A stretch of 64,000 bases of DNA from Campylobacterales bacterium. Its GTDB lineage: Bacteria > Campylobacterota > Campylobacteria > Campylobacterales > QNZT01. A program made the position numbers and the translations under genes. How positions within the stretch are numbered: the first letter of the stretch is position 1; each line of letters begins with the position of its first letter. The notes below the pieces were generated by a model. It did no database searches. It saw only the letters and a program-made list of their open reading frames with translations, and was not told the origin of the DNA. Below, piece after piece: positions 20,204 to 29,575 of the stretch. Location: NCBI GenBank assembly GCA_024278835.1, contig JAJRSK010000036.1, forward strand, positions 1-64,000, in the 5' to 3' direction.

Positions 20204-22300
20204 ATGATAGACCTCAACGACTCCTCTCTCTACACAAATAGAGAACTCTCTTGGCTACACTTTAACTCACGCGTTCTCGCACAAAGTACTAAAGAGGATC
20301 ATCCCCTCTTGGAAAAACTTAAATTTATCGCTATTTACTCTACTAACCTAGATGAATTTTATATGATTCGTATCGCAGGACTCAAGCAACTCTATGCGGC
20401 GCGTGTAACGACTACTGCTAGAGATGACATGACCCCTATAGAGCAGTTGACGGCTATCACCGCATACCTACATAAGGAAAAGGAGTTACTCGAAAATAAC
20501 TACAAAACTATCATAAAAGGTCTCGATGAACATGGGTTATTTATCAAAGATTATAAAGAGTTGAGCATTGAGCTTCAAGCCAAAGCGGATAACTTTTTTC
20601 TTGAAAATATCTTTCCTGTTATCATCCCTATCGCAGTCGATGCTACCCACCCATTCCCCCCACTCAACAACCTCTCGCTCTCTCTTGCTGTCACACTCCA
20701 AGATGAAAATGACGAAGAAGATATCAAACATGCCATGATTCGTATCCCTCGTCTGTTGGAGCGTTTTGTTGCCATAGCGGACGACACGTATGTACCCGTT
20801 GAATCTCTAGTAAGAGAAAATATCAGCAATATTTTTCCTGGCTATAAAATCCTCGCGTCTACCACTTTTCGCGTCACAAGAAATGCTGATATCGTGATAG
20901 AAGAAGAGGAAGCCGATGACTTTATGGAGATACTCGAACAGGGGCTTAGACTACGGAAAAAAGGGGCATTTGTTCGTCTTGAGATAGAGAAGGATGCCAG
21001 CGGTGAATTGATAGATTTTTTAAATTCACATCTCAATATCAACAAAGAAGATATTTATGAGTATGATATTCCTCTCAACCTAGGGGCACTTTGGAGCATC
21101 GTCTCAAATAAACTTTTTTCACACTTAACACTGCCTACCAATATCCCCAAGATGCTTTCACCTTTTGATAAAAATGAGTCAATCTTTAAAGCACTTGACC
21201 GCGAAGACATCATGATATTTCAACCTTATGAATCATTTGAACCCGTTGTGAAGTTTATCCAAAATGCGGCAAAAGACCCAAAAGTACTCTCTATCCGTAT
21301 GACGCTTTATCGCGCGGGGAAAAACTCTCCTATCATCCAAGCACTCATCGACGCTTCTAACAATGGCAAGCAGGTCACCGCTATGGTAGAGCTTAAAGCA
21401 CGGTTTGATGAAGAGAACAATCTCATCTGGGCAAAAGCCCTCGAAGAGGCCGGAGCCCATGTCATCTATGGTATCCCTGGATTTAAAGTCCATGCTAAGA
21501 TAGCCCAAGTGATACGAAAATCCAATGGAAAACTAAAAATTTACCAACACCTCTCCACAGGTAATTACAACGAATCTACCGCGAAACTCTATACAGATAT
21601 AGGCTATTTTACTTCTCGTGAGGAGTTGCGTGCTGACTCTATCACCTTTTTTCATATCCTGACTGGCTTTTCAAAAAACAAAAAACTTAATAACCTCAAA
21701 ATGTCACCATTTCAGATAAAAGACACCCTCCTCTCCATGATAAAAAAAGAGATGAAAGAGGGAGAAAATGGTCGCATCATCGCCAAGATGAATTCGCTAG
21801 TAGACAAAGATATCATCAAGGCACTTTATCGTGCTTCACGTGAAGGAGTGAAAATAGACTTGATTATTCGTGGTATATGTTGTCTAAATCCAGGCATCGA
21901 AGGAGTGAGTGAAAATATCCGTGTTGTCTCACTCATAGGGAAGTATCTCGAACACTCCCGTATCTTTTACTTTAAGCACTCTTCGCCCTCTGTCTTTATC
22001 TCAAGTGCGGATTGGATGCCTAGAAACTTAGAAAAGAGATTTGAACTGATGATACCAATGTATGATGAAGCCATTAGCTCAAAACTACTTGACTCACTCA
22101 AACTTCAACTTCAAGACAATAGCTTATCATGGGAGATGCTCCCTACGGGTGACTACAAAGAACTTTCTCCAGAGTTGGGTGACGACATCATCAACTCTCA
22201 AGAAATTTTTGAGAACTATATCAATAAAATATATAAGAAAAATACAAAAACAGTTTCATCAGACACCCTCTCAAATAAAGATAAAAAGATTTTCAAATGA
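20204..22300 (+). CDS. ppk: Polyphosphate kinase 1
   Basis: [22 protein letters not shown] motifs, 698 aa. Confidence 0.97.
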   Translation: MIDLNDSSLYTNRELSWLHFNSRVLAQSTKEDHPLLEKLKFIAIYSTNLDEFYMIRIAGLKQLYAARVTTTARDDMTPIEQLTAITAYLHKEKELLENNYKTIIKGLDEHGLFIKDYKELSIELQAKADNFFLENIFPVIIPIAVDATHPFPPLNNLSLSLAVTLQDENDEEDIKHAMIRIPRLLERFVAIADDTYVPVESLVRENISNIFPGYKILASTTFRVTRNADIVIEEEEADDFMEILEQGLRLRKKGAFVRLEIEKDASGELIDFLNSHLNINKEDIYEYDIPLNLGALWSIVSNKLFSHLTLPTNIPKMLSPFDKNESIFKALDREDIMIFQPYESFEPVVKFIQNAAKDPKVLSIRMTLYRAGKNSPIIQALIDASNNGKQVTAMVELKARFDEENNLIWAKALEEAGAHVIYGIPGFKVHAKIAQVIRKSNGKLKIYQHLSTGNYNESTAKLYTDIGYFTSREELRADSITFFHILTGFSKNKKLNNLKMSPFQIKDTLLSMIKKEMKEGENGRIIAKMNSLVDKDIIKALYRASREGVKIDLIIRGICCLNPGIEGVSENIRVVSLIGKYLEHSRIFYFKHSSPSVFISSADWMPRNLEKRFELMIPMYDEAISSKLLDSLKLQLQDNSLSWEMLPTGDYKELSPELGDDIINSQEIFENYINKIYKKNTKTVSSDTLSNKDKKIFK

Positions 22301-22824
22301 TACTAAACTACAAAGATTTAAGTCCAAAAATAGGGAAAAACTCTTGGATAGCCCCCTCTGCTGATGTTATCGGTGATGTTAAGATGGGAGAAGATTGTTC
22401 CATCTGGTTTGGCTGCGTGGTAAGGGGAGACGTCCATAGGATAGAGATAGGGAGCCGTGTCAATATACAAGATTTGAGTATGGTGCATGTCACACACTAT
22501 AAAAAGGTCGATAAGAGTGACGGAAATCCAACGATTATAAGAGATGACGTAACTATAGGACATCGTGTGATGCTTCATGGATGCACCATAGAAAAAGCTT
22601 GCTTAATCGGAATGTCTTGTACTATCTTAGATGGTGCCATTATCGGGGAAGAGTCTATTGTAGGTGCTTCCTCTCTCGTAACGAAAAATAAAGTCTTCCC
22701 TCCTCGAAGTCTCATCATGGGTTCTCCCGCCAAAGTGATTCGCTCACTAACAGAGGAAGAGGTACAAGAACTTTACGCTTCAGCCTTGCGCTATGTTACT
22801 TTTAAAGATAATTACAGCATATAA
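22297..22824 (+). CDS. Gamma-class carbonic anhydrase/hexapeptide acyltransferase-like protein
   Basis: Left-handed beta-helix hexapeptides; [22 protein letters not shown]. Confidence 0.9.
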   Translation: MILNYKDLSPKIGKNSWIAPSADVIGDVKMGEDCSIWFGCVVRGDVHRIEIGSRVNIQDLSMVHVTHYKKVDKSDGNPTIIRDDVTIGHRVMLHGCTIEKACLIGMSCTILDGAIIGEESIVGASSLVTKNKVFPPRSLIMGSPAKVIRSLTEEEVQELYASALRYVTFKDNYSI

Positions 22825-22912
22825 ACTTTTATAAATAACAAAAACTAATGTTACTTTAATAATAAAAAACATATAATTATAAATCTAAATTATATTATTA
22901 AAAGGAGATTAT

Positions 22913-24382
22913 ATGGCAAGAGTAGTTGTTATGGGTGCTGGTGTATCTGGACATACCGCTTCAACATTTCTAAGAGATTGGCTTGGAAGTGAACATGAGG
23001 TAGTAGTAGTAACCCCAAATAGTAAGTGGAATTGGATTCCTTCAAATATCTGGGTAGGTGTTGGTCAAATGACTAAAGAAGAGGTTACTTTTGATTTAGC
23101 ACCTGTTTATGCTAAACAAGGTGTAGATTTCAGACAAGCAAAAGCAGTTTCTATCCACCCTGAAGGTAGTGCAGATGAAAAGAAACCATATATTACTATC
23201 GAGTACACAGAAGAAGCAAGAGCTGGTGAAAGTGAAGTAGTTACTTATGACTATCTTATCAATGCAACGGGACCAAAACTAAACTTTGATGCTACTCCAG
23301 GACTTGGAAATGGGTCTGGACAATTAGGGCCAAACACAGTTTCAGTATGTACAGCAGATCATGCAATTCATGCCAACCAAGAGCTCCAAGCGTCTATCGC
23401 TAAGATGAAAAAAGGTGAAAGACAAAGATTCCTTATCGGGACAGGTCATGGTATGTGTACTTGTCAAGGTGCAGCATTTGAGTATATCTTTAATATTGAG
23501 TTTGAACTTGGAAACGCAGGTGTTAGAGATATGGCAGATATCACATGGATATCCAATGAATCTTTCTTAGGTGACTTTGGTATCGGTGGTCTTCATATCA
23601 AAAGAGGTGGATATGCCGCTTCAAGTAGACTATTTGCAGAGTCTATCTATTCAGAAAGAGATGTAAGCTGGATTATCGGTGCACATGTTTCTAAAGTAGA
23701 AAAAGGTAAAGCACATTATGAACTTTTAGATGGTTCTACTGGCGTACAAGAATTTGACTTTGCAATGCTTATCCCACCATTTGCTGGTGTTGGTCTTACC
23801 GCAGTCGCAAAAGATGGTTCAGATATGACTGCAGACATCTTTGCACCAAATAACTTCTTAAAAGTGGATGCTGACTATACACCAAAACCTTATGAAGAGT
23901 GGACAGCTGCTGATTGGCCTCGTACATACCAAAGTCCAAAATATGACAATATTTTCGCAGTCGGTATCGCCTTTGCACCACCACACTTGATTTCAAAACC
24001 TATGTCTTCTCCAAATGGGACGCCAATCAATCCGACACCTCCAAGAACAGGTATGCCTTCAGCAATGATTGGTAAAGCCGTTGCTATGAGTATCAGAGAT
24101 ATGATGGAAGGTGCTAAGGAGCCAACACACACTGCGTCGATGACAGAAATGGGTGCAGCATGTGTAGCATCAACAGGGAAAGGACTCTTTTCTGGTACAG
24201 CAGCGGCACTAACTGTTTATCCTGTTGTTCCTGACTTTGATAAATATCCAGGCCTAGGAAGAGATCTTGACTATACCTTTGGTGAAATAGGACTTGCGGG
24301 ACACTGGATTAAGCATATCTTACACCACTTGTTCCTACATAAAGCACAGTTAAAAGCTGGTTGGAAAATGATTCCAGAATAG
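22913..24382 (+). CDS. Sulfide:quinone oxidoreductase-like flavoprotein
   Basis: N-terminal FAD-binding VVMGAGVSGHTAS, GMCTCQGAAFEY cysteines, SQR/FCSD-like layout. Confidence 0.85.
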   Translation: MARVVVMGAGVSGHTASTFLRDWLGSEHEVVVVTPNSKWNWIPSNIWVGVGQMTKEEVTFDLAPVYAKQGVDFRQAKAVSIHPEGSADEKKPYITIEYTEEARAGESEVVTYDYLINATGPKLNFDATPGLGNGSGQLGPNTVSVCTADHAIHANQELQASIAKMKKGERQRFLIGTGHGMCTCQGAAFEYIFNIEFELGNAGVRDMADITWISNESFLGDFGIGGLHIKRGGYAASSRLFAESIYSERDVSWIIGAHVSKVEKGKAHYELLDGSTGVQEFDFAMLIPPFAGVGLTAVAKDGSDMTADIFAPNNFLKVDADYTPKPYEEWTAADWPRTYQSPKYDNIFAVGIAFAPPHLISKPMSSPNGTPINPTPPRTGMPSAMIGKAVAMSIRDMMEGAKEPTHTASMTEMGAACVASTGKGLFSGTAAALTVYPVVPDFDKYPGLGRDLDYTFGEIGLAGHWIKHILHHLFLHKAQLKAGWKMIPE

Positions 24383-24390
24383 AGAGCAGT

Positions 24391-24421
24391 TATCATGATA
24401 AGCAAAAAGGTTATCATGATA
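24391..24421. repeat. Inverted pair of TATCATGATA palindromes forming an 11-bp perfect stem downstream of sqr
   Basis: TATCATGATAA-GCAAAAAGG-TTATCATGATA. Confidence 0.9.
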
Positions 24422-24422
24422 C

Positions 24423-24540
24423 ATGAACCAAAAGCCAATATTAGTAAAGTTGGTTAAACATAGGTTCATCTAGGCGTGGTTTCTACCCTGAGTAGGGGCT
24501 ATGTCAGCGTTTAACTGAGGAGCTTTGCCCCTCAGTTATA
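24423..24540 (+). ncRNA. Possible structured leader/attenuator RNA between sqr and a small ORF
   Basis: Overlapping inverted repeats ATGAACC/GGTTCAT, GTTAAACATAG/CTATGTcagcGTTTAAC, AACTGAGG/CCTCAGTT. Confidence 0.35.
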
Positions 24541-24565
24541 ATTAAAATATAAATTAGGAGACAAA

Positions 24566-24751
24566 ATGGCAAACGAAGAAAACAAACACACACCACATGT
24601 TCATCATATTGAACCATATTCAGCAGAATTTACAACAATGGTACCAACTGGATTTGTAAAATTTTTCAGAACCTGCGTTATTTGGCAGTTTATTAGGTTT
24701 GTAATGATTAACATCAAGATGACTATCGTTATTTTAAAAAGTCACCATTAA
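24566..24751 (+). CDS. Small membrane protein downstream of sqr
   Basis: 61 aa, RBS TTAGGAGAC, His-rich N-terminus and one hydrophobic segment. Confidence 0.6.
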   Translation: MANEENKHTPHVHHIEPYSAEFTTMVPTGFVKFFRTCVIWQFIRFVMINIKMTIVILKSHH

Positions 24752-24782
24752 TAAATATAAGTTAACTAGAAAATATTTCTAG

Positions 24783-25580
24783 TTAACTTACTTCTTTATC
24801 TTCACTCTTTTTAGGGGTAGATTTTTTATGTTTAGCTGGTGCTTTTTTAGAAAATCTTATTAAATCTTCTGTCGTTTCTACAGCACTTGGCAAGTTTTTC
24901 ATACAAACATCTAACACTTTAGCCGCAGAAACAGCGTCTGAAAATGCCCGATGATGTTCTCCTTCATTTATCTCCAAGAACTCTTTTAAGTATCCTAGCC
25001 CATGCCTAGGAGCATCAATCGTTTTACGAGAAAGATCCACTGTACAAAGCTTTCTATTGAGTAACTCTTTATCACCTATCGTTTCTAAAGATTTAGAAAT
25101 AAAGCCAAAGTCAAAGTTTACATTGTGTGCAACAAATACACAAGAACCTAAAAACTCTTTAAATTCGTGTAAAACAGATTTTAATGAAGGTGCACCTTCT
25201 AAGTCAGCCACTTGGATTTTTGTGAGTCTGATGATAGACTCTGGGATAAAATCGGCATAAACATACGACTCAAATCGTTCTAAAATCTCACCATTTTTAT
25301 ACTTGATGGCACCTATCTCTATGATTTGGTTTTTGATAGGCGAGTTACCATTGGTTTCTATATCCACCACACAAAAAACTTCATCTTTAAATGCTGTTTT
25401 GGCTGTCGATAAAAAAACTTCTTCATCATTCTCACTAAGAGGAAGACCATAACACTTTAAAAGCTCAGAATCTACAACAGAATCAAAATGTGTTTTCATA
25501 CGATACAAACATATCTCAAACTCATTTTTTGATAAGGTGCCACGCTCTAACTTACTTATAAGGGAATCAAATTTAACCAC
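24783..25580 (-). CDS. DnaQ-like 3'-5' exonuclease
   Basis: FCVVDIETNGNSP, HNVNFDFGF, HRAFSDAVSAAKVL exonuclease motifs. Confidence 0.9.
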   Translation of the reverse strand: MVKFDSLISKLERGTLSKNEFEICLYRMKTHFDSVVDSELLKCYGLPLSENDEEVFLSTAKTAFKDEVFCVVDIETNGNSPIKNQIIEIGAIKYKNGEILERFESYVYADFIPESIIRLTKIQVADLEGAPSLKSVLHEFKEFLGSCVFVAHNVNFDFGFISKSLETIGDKELLNRKLCTVDLSRKTIDAPRHGLGYLKEFLEINEGEHHRAFSDAVSAAKVLDVCMKNLPSAVETTEDLIRFSKKAPAKHKKSTPKKSEDKEVS

Positions 25581-26169
25581 AATTTACCGCTTTCATAAAG
25601 TTTTCTACCTTCATTCTATCTTTTTTGCCTTTAGTTTCTTCTACACCAGAGCTCACATCCACCCCATAAAAGCCATATTGGGCTAATTCGTGTACATTTT
25701 GACTATTTAATCCACCAGCTAGTATCATATGTGAGCAATCCACACCATCAAACCATGACAGGTTTAAGCGCTTTCCTTCTCCTCCATACTGTGCTACAAA
25801 TGAGTCAACCAGCGCATATACTGATGTATCTATCATGATAATCTCTTCTCTACTCTTAGCGCGTATCACTTTGATATACTTAATCTCCAAAGCATCATAG
25901 AAAGCATCATCTGCTTCAAAATGTATTTGTGCGAGAGAGAGGTGACTATCATGATAGGTAGCATTAACAAAAGCAGCGTCACAATTGACAAATAATCCTA
26001 CCCTCTCTATAAAAGGTGGTAACTTATCGATAATCTTTTTAGCTTCTTTAGGAGAGATGTATCTGGGAGATTTTTCATAAAAGACAAATCCCAGGGCATC
26101 GGCTCCTGCTGCAATCGCAACAAGAGCATCTTCTAAGTTTGTGATACCGCATATTTTAACGCGCATCAA
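25573..26169 (-). CDS. trpF: Phosphoribosylanthranilate isomerase
   Basis: VKICGITNLEDA, ADALGFVFYEKSPRYI, GVDVSSGVE. Confidence 0.95.
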   Translation of the reverse strand: MMRVKICGITNLEDALVAIAAGADALGFVFYEKSPRYISPKEAKKIIDKLPPFIERVGLFVNCDAAFVNATYHDSHLSLAQIHFEADDAFYDALEIKYIKVIRAKSREEIIMIDTSVYALVDSFVAQYGGEGKRLNLSWFDGVDCSHMILAGGLNSQNVHELAQYGFYGVDVSSGVEETKGKKDRMKVENFMKAVNCG

Positions 26170-26834
26170 ACTTGCAGACTCTTTATCCTCGCAGCATAAT
26201 CATCGCTGTTATACACATACGAACCAGCTACCACGATATCCACACCCGCTTCTTTAAGTTGATGAATATTTTTATCATTTACACCACCATCTACCTCTAT
26301 CAAACAAGAAGCATTTTTTCGTTCTATCAAAGCTTTTAATCTTTGAGCGCGCTCTATCACCGATGGGATAAATTTCTGTCCCCCGAAACCAGGATTTACA
26401 CTCATCAAAAGTACCATATCTAAATCATTGATAATGTATTCTAAATCATCAGGGTTTCCATGCGGGTTAAGCACGATTGCAGGAGAGATACCAAGAGAGC
26501 GGATATGTTGAATCAGACGATGAGGATGCTTCTCTTCTTCAAAGTGGAAAGAGATATACTTTGGTTTTAAGGATGCAAATAAATCTACAAAAAAGGTATT
26601 ATTTTCCACCATTAAATGTACATCCAGAGGTTTAGTCGCTGCCTTAGCCACGGCAGATACTACCACAGGGCCGATGGTAAGATTTGGGACAAAATGTCCA
26701 TCCATCACATCAACATGTACAAGGTCACAACCTCCATCACATATCGCTTTTACTTCTGCGCTCAAGTTGCCAAAATCTGCTGAGAGTATACTCGGTGCTA
26801 CTTGCATTTTCATTTTATTCCTTTTACATTCCAC
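26166..26834 (-). CDS. rpe: Ribulose-phosphate 3-epimerase
   Basis: APSILSADFGNL, HVDVMDGHFVPN, VNPGFGGQ; likely start at internal MKMQVAPS. Confidence 0.96.
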   Translation of the reverse strand: MECKRNKMKMQVAPSILSADFGNLSAEVKAICDGGCDLVHVDVMDGHFVPNLTIGPVVVSAVAKAATKPLDVHLMVENNTFFVDLFASLKPKYISFHFEEEKHPHRLIQHIRSLGISPAIVLNPHGNPDDLEYIINDLDMVLLMSVNPGFGGQKFIPSVIERAQRLKALIERKNASCLIEVDGGVNDKNIHQLKEAGVDIVVAGSYVYNSDDYAARIKSLQV

Positions 26835-28044
26835 CCATATTCATAGAGAATATCGGTAATAACATGGCAATCACAATAAATCCTATCGTCGCACCCACAA
26901 AGAGTATCAACAATGGTTCCATGAGTGATAAAAAGAGGTCAATTTTTCCTCTATTTTCACTAAAATATAAATCTGCCAAGTTTTCCATCACCAAGGCCAC
27001 TTCACTTGTCTCTTCTCCTAGCGCTATTGCTTGGATAAAGGAGTTATCAACATTTTTACCATATTTAGACAAGGCGGTAGAAAACTTCTTTCCTTCGACT
27101 ACTTCTTTTGAAGCAGCTTCAAACTCTGCTCTCATCACATCATTGTCTAATATCCCAGAGGACAACTTCACTGCATGCACAAAAGTCACACCTGAACGCA
27201 CAAGTACAGAGGTGATATAGGCAAAGCGTGCTAACTCAAAAGTTTGAATTATTTTACCAAAAACAGGTAATTTTAACAAAAAGGCGTGATATTTATACTT
27301 AAAGGAGGCAGAATTTTTCAAGAAATAACCAAAAAGCATACTAAGCAGCACAATACCCACCGCCATAGGTAACCAATATGCTGTAACAAAGTCCCCTGCC
27401 CCTATCACTATCTTCGTCACAGCAGGCAACTCTTGCTTTAATTGATCAAACATCGCTGTGATTTTTGGTACTACGGTGGTCAGCATAAATGCCACCATAA
27501 AGATAGAGATAATCACGATAAACATAGGATAAACAAGTGCTTGTTTCACGCGTCCTGCTACTTTATCTTGCTCTTCCACAAAACGTGCCATCTCAAAGAG
27601 TACTTCAGACATACTACCACTCTCTTCTGCCACTTTGATAGACTGTTTATAAAAAGAGGGAAGTGTAATGATATTTTGAGAATCAAGCGCATGAAAATAA
27701 GAATTACCCTCATTCATGCTGGTTTCTAAGGAGGAGAGAAAATCCACCATTACACCATCACCTTCATACTGAGATTTTGCCAGTTTTACAACATTGACGA
27801 TAGGAATACCAGAACGTAGATAAATAGCAATATTTTTAGAAAATTGTGCCAATCTTTTGGCTGGTAGGGTATGTGTTCGTTGAAATTTAAATTTTTTTAA
27901 AAAACTATCACCACTCTCACTCACACTCTCATACAAAATGCCTTTGGCTTTTAACTTTCGTTTTGCTTCAGCTTCATCAAGTGCTTCTATCCGTGCTTTG
28001 ACCTTTTTACCATGCGCATCGTACCCTACATATTTATATATCAT
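26824..28044 (-). CDS. gspF: Type II secretion inner-membrane protein GspF
   Basis: 406 aa T2SSF-domain repeats. Confidence 0.92.
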   Translation of the reverse strand: MIYKYVGYDAHGKKVKARIEALDEAEAKRKLKAKGILYESVSESGDSFLKKFKFQRTHTLPAKRLAQFSKNIAIYLRSGIPIVNVVKLAKSQYEGDGVMVDFLSSLETSMNEGNSYFHALDSQNIITLPSFYKQSIKVAEESGSMSEVLFEMARFVEEQDKVAGRVKQALVYPMFIVIISIFMVAFMLTTVVPKITAMFDQLKQELPAVTKIVIGAGDFVTAYWLPMAVGIVLLSMLFGYFLKNSASFKYKYHAFLLKLPVFGKIIQTFELARFAYITSVLVRSGVTFVHAVKLSSGILDNDVMRAEFEAASKEVVEGKKFSTALSKYGKNVDNSFIQAIALGEETSEVALVMENLADLYFSENRGKIDLFLSLMEPLLILFVGATIGFIVIAMLLPIFSMNMGGM

Positions 28045-28050
28045 GATAGG

Positions 28051-29574
28051 CTAATCTTTCAATCCCACACGAATGACTTCTTTAAGTGAAGTATCACCAT
28101 CCACTAAAAGTTCTAAGAGTTTTTCAGGAATCGTTCTCATCCCTTTTTCACGCATCTTTTCACGTATCTCAAAATCTGTCATTTTATTTTTAAGCATCAT
28201 CTTGACGTCATCGTCCATGAGCAAGAGTTCACCCACAGCATGTCTACCATTGTATCCGGTAAAATTGCATTGCTTACACCCTTTTTCTTTATAAATAGTT
28301 GCACTTTTATCAATACCAAACTCTTCTAAGATTTCTAAAGGCAAGGTATCTATCTCTTTGCACTCATCACAAAGCTTTCTTACTAGTCTTTGTGCCAAAA
28401 CACCCAAAAGTGAAGAGGTGATTAAAAAGTCATCGATGCCCATCTCTACCAAACGGGTGATTGCCGCTGCTGCATTATTGGTATGTAAAGTAGAAAGCAT
28501 TAAGTGCCCTGTTAATGCCGCTTGAATGGCAATCTCAGCGGTCTCTTTATCTCGTATCTCACCAACCATCACGATATCAGGATCTTGTCGAAGGATGGAG
28601 CGTAGTCCTGCTGAAAATGTCAATCCAGTTTTAGTATTGACTTGGATTTGGTTGATGTTATCTGCTTTGTACTCGACGGGATCTTCTACTGTAATGATAT
28701 TTTTATCAGGCGTTGCGACAAGTTGCAAAAAGGTATGAAGCGTGGTTGACTTACCTGAACCCGTAGGTCCCGTGACTAGTATCATCCCGTGGGCATGCTC
28801 TAAAAGCTTTTCAAAGTGTTGCGTTAGATCTGATTTAAATCCTAGTTTTGCCAAGGTCGGGATATCTGAACTCTCCATCAATATCCGCATAACTACACGT
28901 TCGCCATAATAAGTAGGCAGTACAGACACCCTGATATCTAACCCCTTCCCCGCTATCTTTACTTGTGTACGCCCATCTTGAGGAATACGCTTTTCTGAGA
29001 TATCTAAATTTGAGATAACTTTGATTCGTGAAATAACAAGGGAAATAATATTTTTATCTAAATCCACATGTTTAGTGAGGACCCCATCAACACGAAATCG
29101 TACGACACCTCTAAATTCATGTATTTCAACGTGAATATCTGATGCCCCTTTTTTAACAGCTTGATAAAAGAGGGAATTAACAAATTTGATGATAGGCGCA
29201 GACTCTTCACTTGTTAATATATCTGAGCTGTTTTGTAAAAATTCAGATAGAGATATCTCATCTTCTAATAGTTCACTCTCACTCTCTTCATTAATGGTTG
29301 AAGAGAGTTCATTGTCTGTTTTTATCTCTAAAAATCGGTGATAAAGTCGCTGAAATGAATCAGAATCTACAAACGCTATAGGTAAATCACACTCTATTTT
29401 GGATAGGTAGTTAAAGCCCTCTGCCATCTTCTCTTTATCTAGTACCATGTGGGCTTTATCATCAATTTTACTAAAAAGAAGTGAGTTTTTCACAGCCAAG
29501 TCGATATCTACACTCTCTATATGTTCAGGGTAAAGATCAAGATCAAAAAACTCTGGAATATTACTCAAATGCAT
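28051..29574 (-). CDS. gspE: Type II secretion ATPase GspE
   Basis: GPTGSGKSTTLH, VEDPVEYK, CxxC zinc motif (CDEC, CKQC). Confidence 0.95.
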   Translation of the reverse strand: MHLSNIPEFFDLDLYPEHIESVDIDLAVKNSLLFSKIDDKAHMVLDKEKMAEGFNYLSKIECDLPIAFVDSDSFQRLYHRFLEIKTDNELSSTINEESESELLEDEISLSEFLQNSSDILTSEESAPIIKFVNSLFYQAVKKGASDIHVEIHEFRGVVRFRVDGVLTKHVDLDKNIISLVISRIKVISNLDISEKRIPQDGRTQVKIAGKGLDIRVSVLPTYYGERVVMRILMESSDIPTLAKLGFKSDLTQHFEKLLEHAHGMILVTGPTGSGKSTTLHTFLQLVATPDKNIITVEDPVEYKADNINQIQVNTKTGLTFSAGLRSILRQDPDIVMVGEIRDKETAEIAIQAALTGHLMLSTLHTNNAAAAITRLVEMGIDDFLITSSLLGVLAQRLVRKLCDECKEIDTLPLEILEEFGIDKSATIYKEKGCKQCNFTGYNGRHAVGELLLMDDDVKMMLKNKMTDFEIREKMREKGMRTIPEKLLELLVDGDTSLKEVIRVGLKD

Positions 29575-29575
29575 A

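Noticed and set aside
24453-24515. Purine-riboswitch-like GGTTTCTACC core in the post-sqr gap
   Set aside because: Only the short string matches; the required three-helix arrangement and the other conserved junction bases are missing.
26684-27220. 178-aa plus-strand ORF opposite rpe/gspF
   Set aside because: Antisense shadow ORF with no recognisable motif.
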